NCBI GenBank assembly: GCA_946811185.2
Contig: OX328104.1
Coordinates: forward strand, 47,476,505 to 47,540,504
Source: Hippopus hippopus
Lineage: Eukaryota > Mollusca > Bivalvia > Cardiida > Cardiidae
DNA length: 64,000 nucleotides
Direction of reading: 5' to 3'
A program made the position numbers and the translations under genes. Positions 11,101 through 22,764 of this stretch are shown piece by piece (the first letter of the stretch is position 1; each line of letters opens with the position of its first letter). Under the pieces are notes generated by a model, which saw nothing but the letters and a program-made list of their open reading frames with translations, was not told the DNA's origin and did no database searches.

Positions 11101-11763
11101 AAATAAAACAAGAGGGTGCCAAAGCTCTGCTGCAACTACTTGATTTTCATTGACAATTCAAAGTTGAAAAGGGGGCATAACAGTGTCAAAAATAGTTTGT
11201 TGTATGGTTTACCCTTTTATATTATAAAATATTAAAGTTTTTGAAAATGTCAAAGTTTTCGCACAACGACGACGCAGACGACGTCACGACGCCAGGTCTA
11301 CGACAACACCTCAGCGTTTTCTTTGGAAACAGCCAAGCTAAAAAAAAGCTAGGAACGCGCTATTTGTTTTTTTGCAACAAATTAAACAAAAAAGAAAATG
11401 GTCTGCGGCAAGACGAAGACACAATTGTCAGCAAACAGACTGAGACCATTTCTAGATGACGTAAGCGGGCACATAAAACCGTTTGGACTATTTCCCTTAC
11501 AAGTAACAAAAACAATTGAGAGCGTCTAGCTCGCCCCAGCTAATGACTCCAGTAATTCCCGGGTCGCGGATTTTCAGACACATTAGCTTGTCGTTCAATA
11601 TGTACATATCCACCTTGAGTATAATTAAACGAATTACTTTCGAGAGGAAAAAATCAGTTACTTACTTGGCCGTACAGAAAAAAAGCTGTGTTTCCGTTTC
11701 CGCTTTCCAAATCGACACTGTTTCTGTTCCTCGAGCAAGCTATTCAATACCTTAAAAAAGAAA

Positions 11764-12010
11764 TGTCCCATGCTCTGGCAAAAAGTGGTTTAATGCATCT
11801 CCATGATGCATGGTACCAAGCAAGTTATCAGATAATTATGAATTCCAAAAATCCATTTTGTCTAATGAGCGGCTAAATCCAGAGGTAGAATGGTCCTTTG
11901 ACATGCAGAAAATTCACAAATAGCAAAAAGTCTCGACCCGTGTCAGACTGCGCAGACTGACAATAGTCGATTTGCAGATGTATTAACCCCATTTTCACAG
12001 AATGTGGCTC
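11764..12010 (-). mobile_element. Family B MITE, decayed
   Basis: It begins CCCATGCTCTGGCAAAAAGT and ends ATGTGGCTC. The hairpin stem is mutated to CAGACTGCGC, which moves it towards the family D stem on one arm only. Confidence 0.7.
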
Positions 12011-12030
12011 AAATAGACGCAACAATACAC

Positions 12031-12291
12031 TGAGCCGTGCTCTTGCAAAAGGGGGCTTAATGCATCTCCGTAATCCATCATACCAAGAAAGCCATCACAT
12101 ACTTATGGATCCATAATAGCCACTTTTTTTAACAACCGACTCAATCATGAGGTAGACTGATCCTTTGACATGCAGAAAATCGACCAATAGCGAAAAGTTT
12201 CGGCCCAGGTCAGCCTGCGCGGACTGCGCAGGCTGACCTGGGTCGAAACTTTTCGCAGATGCATTAAGCCCCCTTTTCACAGAGCGCGGCT
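12031..12291 (-). mobile_element. Family B MITE, full length
   Basis: It runs from GAGCCGTGCTCTTGC to GAGCGCGGCT with a perfect GCGC hairpin. ACACT flanks both sides, so the duplication here may be 5 bp. Confidence 0.85.
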
Positions 12292-12434
12292 GACACTAAA
12301 TGTTTATATGTTTTCATATAGTTCATCCTTCAAAGTAATTTTTCTTGACGACCACATATCTTTGCGGAATGGGCGGAGAAAAGTGATAAATATAAAGCCA
12401 CTACTAATTTTTATTCCAAAGCTGAAACTTACTA

Positions 12435-12558
12435 GTGACATGCAGAAATTTGCCAAGAGCAAAAAGTTTCGACCCAGGTCAGCCTGCGCGGACAGCGCAG
12501 GTCGACCTAGACCGATACTTCTGTAGATGCATTAAGCCTTCTTTTCACAGAGTATGCC
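12435..12558 (-). repeat. Family B right-half fragment
   Basis: It contains the AAAAAGTTTCGACCCAGGTC arm and the end CACAGAGTATGCCTC. The left part is missing. Confidence 0.6.
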
Positions 12559-12744
12559 TCATATCCTTTTCGGGACCTGTCTTTTTAAATAGTTAGCTTT
12601 TACCAAGCCGTTGTACCTTTTCTGAAAATATTTTCATAGCAATGCAAGAAAAGAAATGTAATTTTCTTCAAATTATCAGTCACTCGAACTTTGTACCCTT
12701 TTACCGACGTTCCAATGTTTTACCACTAGTACCTCAAAACAAAG

Positions 12745-12832
12745 CTCTTGAGGACATCGCTGGAAAAGACGAAAATGTTGGTTACCAGCATTCTTTCCCA
12801 ATCGCACAATATTTTTTCTACCCTGTTAAGTC
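12745..12832 (+). repeat. Family A hairpin fragment
   Basis: It has GGAAAAGACGAAAATGTTGG and TACCAGCATTCTTTCCCAAT arms with mismatches, then TTTCTACCCTGTTAAG. Confidence 0.5.
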
Positions 12833-12849
12833 TTTTAGTGCCAAATATA

Positions 12850-12930
12850 CGAGCCAAGCTTTAGCAAAAGAGCCGGTTTAATACATCATCGTGATGCTTC
12901 ATACCAAGTAAATCATAACATAGTTACAGT
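12850..12930 (-). repeat. Family B end fragment
   Basis: GAGCCAAGCTTTAGCAAAAG and CATACCAAGTAAATCATAAC match the end of the minus-orientation family B copies. Confidence 0.5.
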
Positions 12931-13517
12931 GGCATTGGTTGGTAATAAAACTAACTTTTGGCTCAAAATCATCTGTCTATAAAAAAAATTTTTTTGGGGG
13001 GGGGATTTCGTTATACCTCTCTGGTTATCTTACAAAAACCATGAGAGAAAAATACTTGAAGAATTATAACTTTGGTTAAATGATTTTGAAAGGTATAAAC
13101 ATATATGTACTTAAATAATTCAATTTCTATGGCCTTAAGGGTGATCATTGTAATGGATGAGATTAACTTGTTTGTTTCTATTGTTATGCTAGTTGTGTAC
13201 ACAAAGTCACCACTGAATCTAAGTATGAATGAATTCACTATAAAAATGCATGTTTTACTAAGATTTGTTATTGTTCATGGCTGTTCTCCAACTGTTCTTT
13301 ACTCCTCTGTGACTAAGACCAAAAAATTCTAAAACATTACTATAGAGTTAAATAGTAAAAAGCATGATACTGAAAATGGAAAGTTGTGAAAAATTAGATT
13401 TCTGCATGTTTTTTGTAAATACATGTAACTAACTTTGCAAAACAGAAGTTTTCAAGTTGTTCTATTTGAATGCATTTGATCAAAATGTTAGTTCTTGTAG
13501 AAATCAAATGGGACTAT

Positions 13518-13714
13518 ACGGACCCCTAAAATCCACTTTGTTTAAGAGCCGACTGACTTTTGAGGTAAACTGGTCCTTTGATACATGTATGTAGAAAATT
13601 TAAAGATAGGAAAAAGTTTCGACCCATGTCACCCTGCGCGGACTGCGCAGGCTGACATAGTTCGATATTTTTTGCAGAATCATTAAACCCCCTTTTCACA
13701 GAGGATGGCTCATA
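13518..13714 (-). mobile_element. Family B MITE, outer end missing
   Basis: From CCCCTAAAATCCACTTTGTT it continues through the hairpin (CACCCTGCGC/GCGCAGGCTG) to GAGGATGGCTC. Confidence 0.7.
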
Positions 13715-13794
13715 TAAACTCCACCTCTTTCGACGCCTGAAAAAAGACAATCCAGGGAAAATTAGGGAAAAAAAATCTTACAGGCTTCACTAAA

Positions 13795-13880
13795 CAAGCG
13801 GACGGTATAGATTTATGATTAAACTGCACGTTCTTTGCAGTCAGATCTGAATCTATACCGTCCACAACAGCTCCACGTTT
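13795..13880 (-). repeat. Family D hairpin fragment
   Basis: Two outer arms, GACGGTATAGATT and AATCTATACCGTC, enclose AAACTGCACGTTCTTTGCAG. The outer arms differ from other family D copies yet are complementary to each other. Confidence 0.5.
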
Positions 13881-13919
13881 TCGCCTATGGCACTGAAAGG
13901 GCCAAAGACAAATCCCATC

Positions 13920-14002
13920 ATTTGAAAAATATTCAATTTGTCGCCTGCAAGCACTCTCAATATGGACATGTCTAAAGTTTTTGTCGTCTGGTAAAGAGTT
14001 AA
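13920..14002 (+). repeat. Family A right-end fragment
   Basis: It ends with TTTTTGTCGTCTGGTAAAGAG and TTAA. Confidence 0.6.
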
Positions 14003-14253
14003 ATTTACTCCCACAGTAATTGGTTTATCTAGTTAATTTGTTTGAAAAGAAAAAAAAAAAAAAAAACCAGACCTACATTTTATTCCCCACGGAGATCTTT
14101 ATAATTCTGTTTTTGAGGAAAAAGAATGGATACAAAAGATAAAACGTCTCAGCCAATCGGATAGCTTGTCTTGGAATTGGGAAATAATAATAAAAAAAAA
14201 AAAAACTAATGAAAAAAAAAACTCTAATGATTGTTTGGTAAAGCGTTCCTACT

Positions 14254-14465
14254 AACTCTTATCCTGCTGAATACATGAAATGAAACTTTTAAACAAATAG
14301 TAAAAACCCGAAATTTGCTATTTCAAACGTAAAGTTTTGGAAAAAGATATCTCCTTATCGGACAATGTAGATCAAAGATCAGACTGCACGTTCTGTCCAG
14401 TCTGATCTTGATCTACATTGTCCACAAAAGGTCTTTGAGTCGAGCTAAGCAGCCTAAGGGCTAAA
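14254..14465 (-). mobile_element. Family D TTAA hairpin MITE
   Basis: The stem is CAGACTGCAC/GTCCAGTCTG with loop GTTCT. Outer arms ACAATGTAGATC/GATCTACATTGT flank it, and the end is AGCAGCCTAAGGG. Confidence 0.75.
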
Positions 14466-14635
14466 AACTGCTGCATTTTTTTGGTTCAAGTTTTCAGAAA
14501 ATCTCAACAAATAATCCCTGCCTTTCCGAATACATTTAGAAAGAACATTTAGTTCAGCGACTAAAAGGATCTATCACTTGGGGTTCAAGGCAGCATTTGT
14601 CAAAATATCTCTACCAATATAGGGCAGCGAAGAGT

Positions 14636-14690
14636 CAAGATCAGATTGCAAGTTCTATGTAGTCATATCCTGACCTACGTTGCACGCAAA
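14636..14690. repeat. Family D hairpin remnant
   Basis: AGATCAGATTGCAAGTTCT and the distorted partner arm GACCTACGTTGCACGC survive. Confidence 0.4.
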
Positions 14691-15168
14691 AAAAACCAAC
14701 CAAAGCTGTGATTAGCGCTCTGGGGAAATGGGGCTGCTCTGGGGAATTTGGGCCTTCTTTTGACAAAAATGATAAAGAACTCAGATTTTCTTTCGTCAAT
14801 TTGCAACGGTAAATTACATTTTCTAACAATAACTTCGCGTTCATTAATAGTCTCCGATTTTGCCTAAAGAAACATTTCTTCGACAAATCAGCGCTAATAT
14901 GTATACCGGAAATGCTGAAATGTGTTTGTCTCGTGTACAGGAAGTGACGTATTGTTCCCTATTCGTTTGATTCCGGAAACAACACGAACACTTTTTCGTG
15001 ATTTTACGATAGTTTAAGATACTGGGGAGTTTTGGAACAGCAATAAAAAGAAACATCGCAGCGTGAGGCCCTATGTTCCAGCGGCCATCGGAAACGAGAA
15101 GAAATACTCCATAATGAATTGCTCCTAGCTGCATCTTATAACGTGCTGTGTAATTATTACAATATATT

Positions 15169-15432
15169 TGAGCCTTGCTCTGGCAAGAGGGCGCTTAATG
15201 CATCCTGGTATTGCTTTGTAGGCCTACCAAGCAAGACATCACATAATTTGGGATCAATAAAATCCACTTTGTCTCACAACCGACTAAATCGTGAGATAGA
15301 CTAGTCCTTTGCCATGCCGAAAATTGACGGAAAACAAAAAGTTTAGGCCCAGGTCAGCCTGCGCGGACTGCGCAGGCTGACCTGGGTCGATACTTTTTGC
15401 AGATGCTGTTAGTTCCATTTTCAAAGAGTATG
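15169..15432 (-). mobile_element. Family B MITE, near full length
   Basis: From GAGCCTTGCTCTGGC to AAAGAGTATGAC. The hairpin is a perfect CAGCCTGCGC/GCGCAGGCTG with loop GGACT. Confidence 0.8.
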
Positions 15433-15559
15433 ACATTTTTTGTCTCTTTTCTTTCATTTTCTGGTCTCATAGTCACCAGAGATTTTAAATATTGGATTTA
15501 TTCTTAATTCCAAGACTACCCATTCGATTGGTTGAAACAAATTGTCTCAGCCAATCAGG

Positions 15560-15700
15560 GTCCGTATTCACCAACCATTGTTAAGAACATCATTTGCCTT
15601 ATTCTGACGAATTTTCTAATTTTGAGAGTAACACAACTTCTGATTGGCTCAACCTAATTGATTACCCAATCAGAAATAGTGTTACTTTCTAAATCTAGAA
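15560..15700. repeat. Short element with CCAATCAG inverted arms
   Basis: AGTAACACAACTTCTGATTGG and CCAATCAGAAATAGTGTTAC form inverted arms at about 15630-15686. A related copy in the other orientation lies at 42800-42925. Confidence 0.5.
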
Positions 15701-15764
15701 TTGGACAAAAAATGAAACAAAGAATTTAAACATATTTATTTTACATCGACTGAGAAACGGTTTC

Positions 15765-15950
15765 TTGCAAATTATACTTATCTCTCTCGATTCTGCTTCC
15801 AGGGAACTACACCAGTACTCGAACCGAATGTGTGGGCCATTGAACAATCCCAAAAGTGACATCCACTTCCGGGAATCGAACTCGAAACCTTACTATTACG
15901 AGGCCGACAGTCTACCCTACAACCACGGACATCACACAAAGAATCACAAA
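15765..15950 (-). repeat. tRNA-derived SINE head
   Basis: On the minus strand GGTTGTAGGGTAGAC resembles an A box and GAGTTCGATTCCC fits a B box well, spaced as in a tRNA gene. The 3' part runs into unrelated sequence. Confidence 0.6.
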
Positions 15951-16179
15951 AAAATCGTTGGTAAACATGGACTCAGATAGCTGGTCTTGGAATTTAGAAT
16001 TTCAATCATTGAATTGTGGGGGTTTTTTTTGCCTTATACAGGAAATTCAACTACAGTTTGTCATATTTCAATGTAACGCAATATAGCTAAATACTCGAGA
16101 ATACACAAATTAGTTCCTGTGCATATATAGCCACCAACCATTCTTAACTAAGTTCTGATTCTGAAATCAAAATTTGTTC

Positions 16180-16440
16180 GTATTGGAGTTTAACGCCGTT
16201 TTAAACGTAGGTAATATCACGTCGGTTTTGTGTTTCCTGGCTTTCACACACCAGTTCTGGCACAGCTTTCTTTCCAAGCCACTGACTACCTTTTCTCACA
16301 TGCGTCAGATGTGAAAGTCGAAAAATCGCCGGAAAGAAGGTTTGCCTCAACCGGATATCGAAGTTGCAACCACCAAGTCACGAGTCAGATACCCTAACCA
16401 CTAACCACTGATCTACCCGATAGTTGGTGTATACGGCTTC
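16180..16440 (-). repeat. tRNA-derived SINE, near full length
   Basis: On the minus strand the head has TAGATCAGTGGTTAG (A box) and CAACTTCGATATCC (weak B box). The body contains AGTCAGTGGCTTGGAAAG and AAAACGGCGTTAAAC, as in the copy at 22950. Confidence 0.65.
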
Positions 16441-16753
16441 CGAATACTGGTGTACGCGAAAATTTCTTAGAAAAAGAGTCTTTGAAAATCCGGGGGAAGC
16501 AAAATGTAACACGAAAATTTCCGAGGAAAAAAAGTGTATGCTATGTCTCAAAAAAAAAACCTGAATACGCGATAATTTTGGTAAAAAAGGTGTACGCGAA
16601 AGTTTCGGGAAAGAAAAAGTGTACGCGAAAATTTCAGAAAAAAAGTCACGCAATGTTTTATCTACACAGCTCGAAAGAGACGCTTGTAGATTTGTATCGA
16701 AGCGATGAAATAGTTTGCACTTCTCTCAATGAACGTCTTTTTCTGTTCTGATG

Positions 16754-16868
16754 TTAAGGTCTACGGCCCCTAACTCATCGGTAAACATCGACGTTTTCGA
16801 AAAGGCTCTTCGGCCAATCTCGGCAGCTTCCGTCTTTTAAAATGAAAGTTAGGGGCCGTAGACCTTAA
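16754..16868. mobile_element. Short TTAA element with perfect 22-bp inverted ends
   Basis: TTAAGGTCTACGGCCCCTAA, then CT, is repeated as an exact reverse complement at 16847-16868. The 115-bp unit starts and ends in TTAA. The interior is unlike families A and D. Confidence 0.75.
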
Positions 16869-16986
16869 GTAACTTGTGTTTAATCAACCACATTAAAGTA
16901 AATTTACAAATTAAAGTAGGTGAAATATGGCTAAGACAATGAATATGGCGATATAAATCGTTGAAGCAATATAGATATAAGTATAT

Positions 16987-17234
16987 GAGTCATACTCTGT
17001 GAAAAGCGGGCGTTTAATGCATCTGCAAAAATGTATCGACCCAGGTCAGCCTGCGCAATCTGCGCAGGCTGACCTGCATCGAAACTTTTTTACTATTGGT
17101 AAATTCTATGCATATACAAGGACCACTCTACCCCATGATTAAATCGGTTGTTAGACAAAATGGATCTTATATGACTTGCGTGGTATAATGCATCACGGAT
17201 ATATATGAAAACCCCTTTTGCCAGAGTATGGCTT
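16987..17234 (+). mobile_element. Family B MITE with clear ATAT duplication
   Basis: It runs from GAGTCATACTCTGTG to AGAGTATGGCTT. ATAT stands at 16983-16986 and 17235-17238. The loop is AATCT. Confidence 0.85.
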
Positions 17235-17520
17235 ATATACTTTTTACTGTGCATTCAAACCTTTACCATAATTGTCTACAAAAGCATTAGGCACCCTAAA
17301 GGCTAAGACAATTCCAGTATATGGTTCTCGTCTCGAGAATGGTTCTCGTCTTTTATGTGGATTGGTGTAAAAACCAGTGAGACATATTGCTTTATCTTTG
17401 TCTTTATGGTAAAAACAAATTGTCTTTGAAACTTCTTGAGGAAGGTTTTGGTTATTTTTTCATGTTTAAAATGGCAAGATTCATCCAATCAGATACTTGG
17501 CTTATATTGAAATTTGGAAT

Positions 17521-17555
17521 TAAAAAGAAGAAGAAAAAAAAAAAAAAAAAAAAGG
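17521..17555. repeat. Poly-A tract
   Basis: A run of (GAA)n then about 20 A precedes the next family B copy. It may be the tail of a retro-element (AATTTGGAATT before it), which I cannot establish. Confidence 0.5.
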
Positions 17556-17558
17556 CTT

Positions 17559-17815
17559 AGCCATGCTCTGTGAAAAGGGGGCGTAATGCATCTGCAAAAA
17601 GTATCGACCAATGTCAGCCTGCGCAATCCGTGCAGACTGACATAGGTCGAAACTTTTTGCTGTTGCTCAATTTTCTATATGTCTAAGGATCATTGTACCT
17701 CAGGATTCGGCCGGTTGTTAGGCAAAATGGATTTATGGATTCATATTTACGTGATGAATTGCTTGGTATCTTACGTCACGGAGATGCATTAAACCCCATT
17801 TTGCCAGAATATGGC
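17559..17815 (+). mobile_element. Family B MITE
   Basis: From TTAGCCATGCTCTGTG to CAGAATATGGCC. One stem arm is mutated (GTGCAGACTG) so the hairpin is imperfect. Confidence 0.8.
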
Positions 17816-18054
17816 CTATTTACAACTTTTTGTTTTTGTACAAATGACCCCTAGCGTGTCATATTGATACTCTAAATTTTTATCAATAGAACCTACGAAT
17901 CTTATGGACTAGGAGGGTTAATGCGGCTACAACCAAAATGTAAATAAAGTAAGAAAGGTAACCGTAAACTTGTCGTCATTTGTCAAAGGAGAGTTATGTC
18001 CCTTGTTAAAAAAACAACTGAATATGATTGGCAAACTGCGACGAAGGGCGACAA

Positions 18055-18265
18055 TTAACCCTTTACAAAACAATCCCTGGTTTTTACGATGCCAAGATAG
18101 AAGCCTTTTGAAAACATTATGGGAAAAGGAGAAAATACTGGTAACCAGCATTTTCTCCTTTACCCACAATGTTTTCTACCCTCCTCAGAACAAATTTCAA
18201 TTTTTGAGTTACCTTTATTTTGTGTTTTAAATTTGTACCAGTCTAAAATTTTGGTAAAGTGTTAA
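18055..18265 (+). mobile_element. Family A TTAA hairpin MITE, full length
   Basis: TTAA occurs at both ends. A short deletion lies in the right half, where the copy reads TTTTGGTAAAGTGTTAA. Confidence 0.85.
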
Positions 18266-18269
18266 ATAT

Positions 18270-20740
18270 TCGTAAATGGAGTACACTTGTTACAAAAATC
18301 TTTTTTCCTCCCTATGATTATCCACACATTTTATATTAGTTTTATATCTATACAGTGTCTTCAACGAAAATTGAGGATTCCTAAATACCAGTATCTTCTA
18401 AATATTTTTTGTCGTTCCCATGTAAGCAACACCCCCTTCCCTCTCTCCTGTCTCGCCCCTTCCACCCTCCAAAGAAAAAAGGAAAACAGACTGGGTTTTT
18501 TTACTATAATTTTGATAAAGGATTATTAGAATTAAATCTGAATCTGAAACAAAAACTCACATACGTACATACTTATTTGTTATTTCTAAACATAGTGTCG
18601 GCACACGAATGAGTATACATGTTAAGCTATTTTTCTTACTCCTGCAACCAGCTAACTGGCTAAGTGACTAGCTGGCTGACTGACTTACTGACTGAATGAA
18701 TGAAAGATGCAATGAATACGGTAACTGTGGTAAAATACGGTAAACGATTCATGTGTTATTAAACATATCATTGTGACAAGGTTGTCATCCAGTATACTAC
18801 ATCATGTGCACACAAAACTTCCGTGTCCTGTTAAGAAGAGGTATTGTATTGCATATTTTGTATGCAAACATTTAACAAGTTATCAAATAGTTTAGAGAAA
18901 CGACAATCATGTACATGATACCTAGTTAAAAGCAGAAATAGTTTTGCCTCTTCATTCAATGATATGGACATCGATGTGGGAGAAATGGGCAAACTTACTT
19001 TTAACAAACAATTGCTCCTTTTCCCACAATGGCTTCAAAAGCTATTCTATAGATATATAACGTATGTATACATACATGTATGTTGATGAGCCATGTAGGG
19101 AAAAGCGATTTATCAAGTTTGAATTTACTGCATGAGCAAATACGGTTGTATAAATTGTATGAACACCATTCAACATAGACACTCCTGTCTACGCATCTTC
19201 TTAAGAAACTTGCCTGATAGAGCATCTTGACAAAAGAAGAATATACTCTACGGAAATAACGGGTTACTTAATTTGACGCACTGTTTTCATCGTTGCTAGT
19301 TCATCCAGCAAGGACCGAGTTAAAATTTTTCAAACATCCAGCAATGACCGAGTTAAAAGGTTTTTCTTCCACCTAAGTTCCGCATCTTGTGTCTGTAAAA
19401 AAGGGGGAGAAGATAATAGTAGGTGCAGATTAGCACACCGACGGCTACAGTTGTAGATAAGCAGACCAGCCGCTGTTGTTGCAGTTTCGGGAAAAGAGAT
19501 AATACTAGTATCCTACATGTTGACAGGCATATTAATATCGCATACTTCGAGGTTCAAGTACAAAGAAAGAACATATATTTTTCAAAGTCTCTAAAATCAT
19601 AGATACCATCAATGTTGCCAGGTTACTAGTGACTAGTACTTACGCTCTCGCCAAAAAAGGTAGATTTAGATTGTTTAAGAAATGCAGAATGGTTGCTGGT
19701 ATATGTTTTTTCTTTTCACTCGTCAGCGACAAGGTCGATTTATTTTAATGTTTTATTTTGAAAGCGGGAGTTTAGTGGTTCCTCGTCAAACTCCCGGTGT
19801 CTGTGGTTTCAATATAAGTAATGCTCGTATCAAGAATCTACGTGAAGCTCATTTTCAATAGCATTAAAAACCTAGAAAATGCGAAGGCAAAAAAAAGCAA
19901 AAACACATGTAGGACTTGTAAACATGTGTTTATCTTTGAAACAGTAAATGGGGTCGATATTTGGTAAGTAAAATGTTTTTCATTTGTCGATAAAAAACAT
20001 GTACTTTAAGCTTTTAAGCCAAAGTTGTTTATTTTCATACACCAAACCCGTTAATAAACACTATGTTTAGCTATTTTCATTGTCAAAATGCCCTTGAAGA
20101 ACCTCGTGTTAAAGCCGCATTACACACTCCTTGCTCATTATATATGACAATTCAAGTATGGCGACATTATATCGGCCGGCAAACCAATCGGATTTCTCGT
20201 TACATCCGAAGTGCATGACCTAGGTTCACACATATATGTTTAGGTTGATTCATAGCATGTTTTAATAGTTGTAATCGTGCAAGAGCACTGTACTTTGGTT
20301 TCAGTGTAGGCTTGCGATGCTCTTCAGCTTCAGTAGATCTACCGTGCTTTGCAACTTTCTAGTGAGGAGCGTGTACAGCTAAATTGGAGCTAAATCTGCA
20401 GTCGTCTGCTAGGTAAGGTGAACACACTCTGGTTTCCCTTAATGTATGCATGTCTGATTGAATTGTCGGTTGCGTTTCCTGCTTGATATTTATCTTAATT
20501 TAGGATGCTGAAAGCGTTTATGTATGATTTTGTTGGCTTCAGTTACATAATACATATATATATATCATTGTTTGAACCAGTAACGCTACTTTCAGAGGTA
20601 GTGGCTTTTGTATGCTTTTTATGCATATCTGTGATTTATGATCGATACAAAAATGTTTTAAAAAAGTTAGCATACTCCTCAAATAGATGAATCTCTGATG
20701 ATCTGATCTCATGTTGATTGATTTGGTGAACGATGATTTA
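18270..20740. other. No gene or clear repeat seen
   Basis: The only recognisable piece is a family A hairpin arm at 19008-19035 (CAATTGCTCCTTTTCCCACA). A short tandem-like stretch of CTAACTGGCTAAGTGACTAG lies near 18650. The rest is AT-rich with no supported exon. Confidence 0.4.
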
Positions 20741-20744
20741 TGTC

Positions 20745-20860
20745 TCTTTCAACAGCACTTCAGTTATATCACAGGGACAGCTCACTTACTTATGCGTGTC
20801 CCTAGTACACCCAGGGCTGGGGCCCTGAAGTGTCTTAACCCACAGGTGAACGGCGAGCAA
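20745..20860 (-). repeat. SINE body fragment
   Basis: On the minus strand it shows ACACTTCAGGGCCCCAGCCC and TGATATAACTGAAGTGCTGT, matching the common SINE body. Confidence 0.5.
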
Positions 20861-21097
20861 TAACGTCTCAATCAGAAATTACTAATATAAGTGAATAATA
20901 TCTGATTTGAGACACTGTCGATCGCTGTTCACTTGTATCTTACTATCTTACCCGAGTAATCTCCTCTCTCTCCCCCCAGCCCCCCCCCCCCCCCAAAAAA
21001 AAAAAAAAACGTTATTTCTATCAAACAATGCAGGACCCTTCAGATCCTTGTAGACATAGCCAGGAAACTGTGAAACTGCTTTTTCTGAACAAATATT

Positions 21098-21244
21098 GTA
21101 TGGTTGTCTCAGTGTTTTGTATGGTTGTCTCAGTGTTTTGTATGGTTGTCTCAGTGTTTTGTATGGTTGTCTCAGTGTTTTGTATGGTTGTCTCAGTGTT
21201 TTGTATGGTTGTCTCAGTGTTTTGTATGGTTGTCTCAGTGTTTT
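21098..21244. repeat. Tandem array, 21-bp unit, 7 copies
   Basis: The unit TGTATGGTTGTCTCAGTGTT, then T, repeats seven times without change. Because 21 is a multiple of three, repeated peptides appear in several frames (such as VVSVFCM), but nothing suggests translation. Confidence 0.95.
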
Positions 21245-21254
21245 CAAAAATGTG

Positions 21255-21468
21255 TTAACCCTTACTCTGCTAAGCGCGACTCACTGACCTTTTGCGGACA
21301 GTGCAGAGCAAGATCAGACTGCACAAAAGGTGCAGTCTGATCTTGGATCTACACTGTCCGAAAAGGACATATTTTCCCTAAAAAATTACCTCTGATATAG
21401 CAAAGTTTGGGTTTTTTTACCATCGGCTCAAAAGTTACATGTCACTAATGTAGCAGGATGAGGGTGAA
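21255..21468 (+). mobile_element. Family D TTAA hairpin MITE
   Basis: It opens TTAACCCTTACTCTGCTAAG. The stem CAGACTGCAC/GTGCAGTCTG encloses loop AAAAG. The right end GCAGGATGAGGGTGAA has lost its TTAA. Confidence 0.8.
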
Positions 21469-21830
21469 ATAGCTTTGTACAGTGTTTTAGTTAACACATG
21501 GATGCATCCACTACTTTTTCACGTTTACGCAGGGGACAGTCTGTGGAGGCATTGTGGAGAAAGACAAATTACTTGTGATACACAATAAATAGCTTTGTAC
21601 AGTGTTTTAGTTAACACATGGATGCATCCACTACTTTTTCACGTTTACGCAGGGGACAGTCTGTGGAGGCATTGTGGAGAAAGACAAATTACTTGTGATA
21701 CACAATAAATAGCTTTGTACACTGTTTTAGTTAACCCATGGATGCATCAACTACTTTATCACGTTTACGCAGAGGACAGTCTTTGGAGGCATTGTGTAGA
21801 AAGAGAAATTGCTTGTGATACACAATTAAT
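21469..21830. repeat. Tandem array, 120-bp unit, 3 copies
   Basis: Units begin near 21469, 21589 and 21709. The first two are identical, while the third has about a dozen changes. The duplication of the first two units is therefore recent. Confidence 0.95.
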
Positions 21831-22111
21831 GTTTGATATTAACAGGAAAGGCAAGGGCGTAGCTAGCTCAAGATAAAGTTTACGCAAAAGTAAATGTAAT
21901 ACCCGAAAGGTACTATCGGAGGCGTGAAGTGCCGAGAGGGAGGAGGGGTATTTCCCAGGAGGGTCTGGAGGGCCTCCCCAGAAAAGAATTGAATTTTAGA
22001 AGCCATTTGATGGCCCCTGGTGACATTTTTTTTGGGGGGGGGGGATTCTTTCTGTTTCAGAGCTTCAGATAAGAGGGAGTGATGGTATTCTAAAGTCATT
22101 GTTTCTCTTTG

Positions 22112-22186
22112 AAACCCTATGTTGTGGGTACTCATTAGAATCGTCTCAATGAGACGATTCTAATGAGTACACACAACATAGGGTTT
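22112..22186. repeat. Near-perfect hairpin, 37-bp arms
   Basis: Arms 22112-22148 and 22150-22186 pair with a single mismatch around one unpaired base. The ends read AAACCCTATG and CATAGGGTTT. Confidence 0.9.
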
Positions 22187-22394
22187 AGTGGAGAATAATT
22201 AATATTTTCAATTTTGAAATCAAAATCACTCCCTCTATCTGGAGCTCTGTTTGTTTCAACGGGTGCGCAATTGCGTTCTTGCGTACAGGCAGCTACCTCG
22301 CTGAAAGGTAACTTTACCACCTTCAAATACTTTCCCCGTTATTTAATGTGTCATTGTTTGGCCTAGATTCATTTTGATTGACTGAATTGTGTTT

Positions 22395-22670
22395 TTATCT
22401 GCTTTTAAAATCGTTTCAGTCATATCGCGGTGAAAGCTGCTTCTTCCATTTGTTTCCAGGTCTTTCACCAGTACAGAGCAAAGGTGTTGGTTGCGTGATT
22501 GAAACATTTGCAATGTGTGTTTATATAAAGAGAAACACCCATTGCAAAATTTTCAATCACGCCCCGCACTTTGTTTTAGCCGAAGGACACTTTACCATGA
22601 CCAGGGGATCATACCAGAACCACTGGATTTTCACCACCCGGTCTTGGGGGACCTCCGTAACTTGATCGAG
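22395..22670 (-). repeat. SINE-like segment with an inserted hairpin
   Basis: The plus-strand blocks TTTCAGTCATATCGCGGTGA and TTTCACCAGTACAGAG mark a SINE body in minus orientation. The tRNA-like head is not clear. Confidence 0.4.
22493..22563. repeat. Small inverted-repeat insertion
   Basis: GCGTGATTGAAA ... TTTCAATCACGC arms (about 30 bp each, imperfect) enclose a short AT-rich centre. Confidence 0.6.
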
Positions 22671-22673
22671 TTG

Positions 22674-22764
22674 TTAATCCCTTTATTAAATAATCCTGTG
22701 TTTACAAGACCCTGCAGAAGAAAGCTTTTGAAAACATGGCTGGAAAAAGGAGAAAATGCTCGTC
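22674..22764 (+). repeat. Family A left-end fragment
   Basis: From TTAATCCCTTTATTAAATAA to GGAGAAAATGCTCGTCAC. The second half is missing. Confidence 0.6.

Noticed and set aside
20948..21258. Open frames with repeated peptides on both strands
   Set aside because: They come from the 21-bp tandem array, whose length is a multiple of three. There is no start context, splice site or composition of a real protein.
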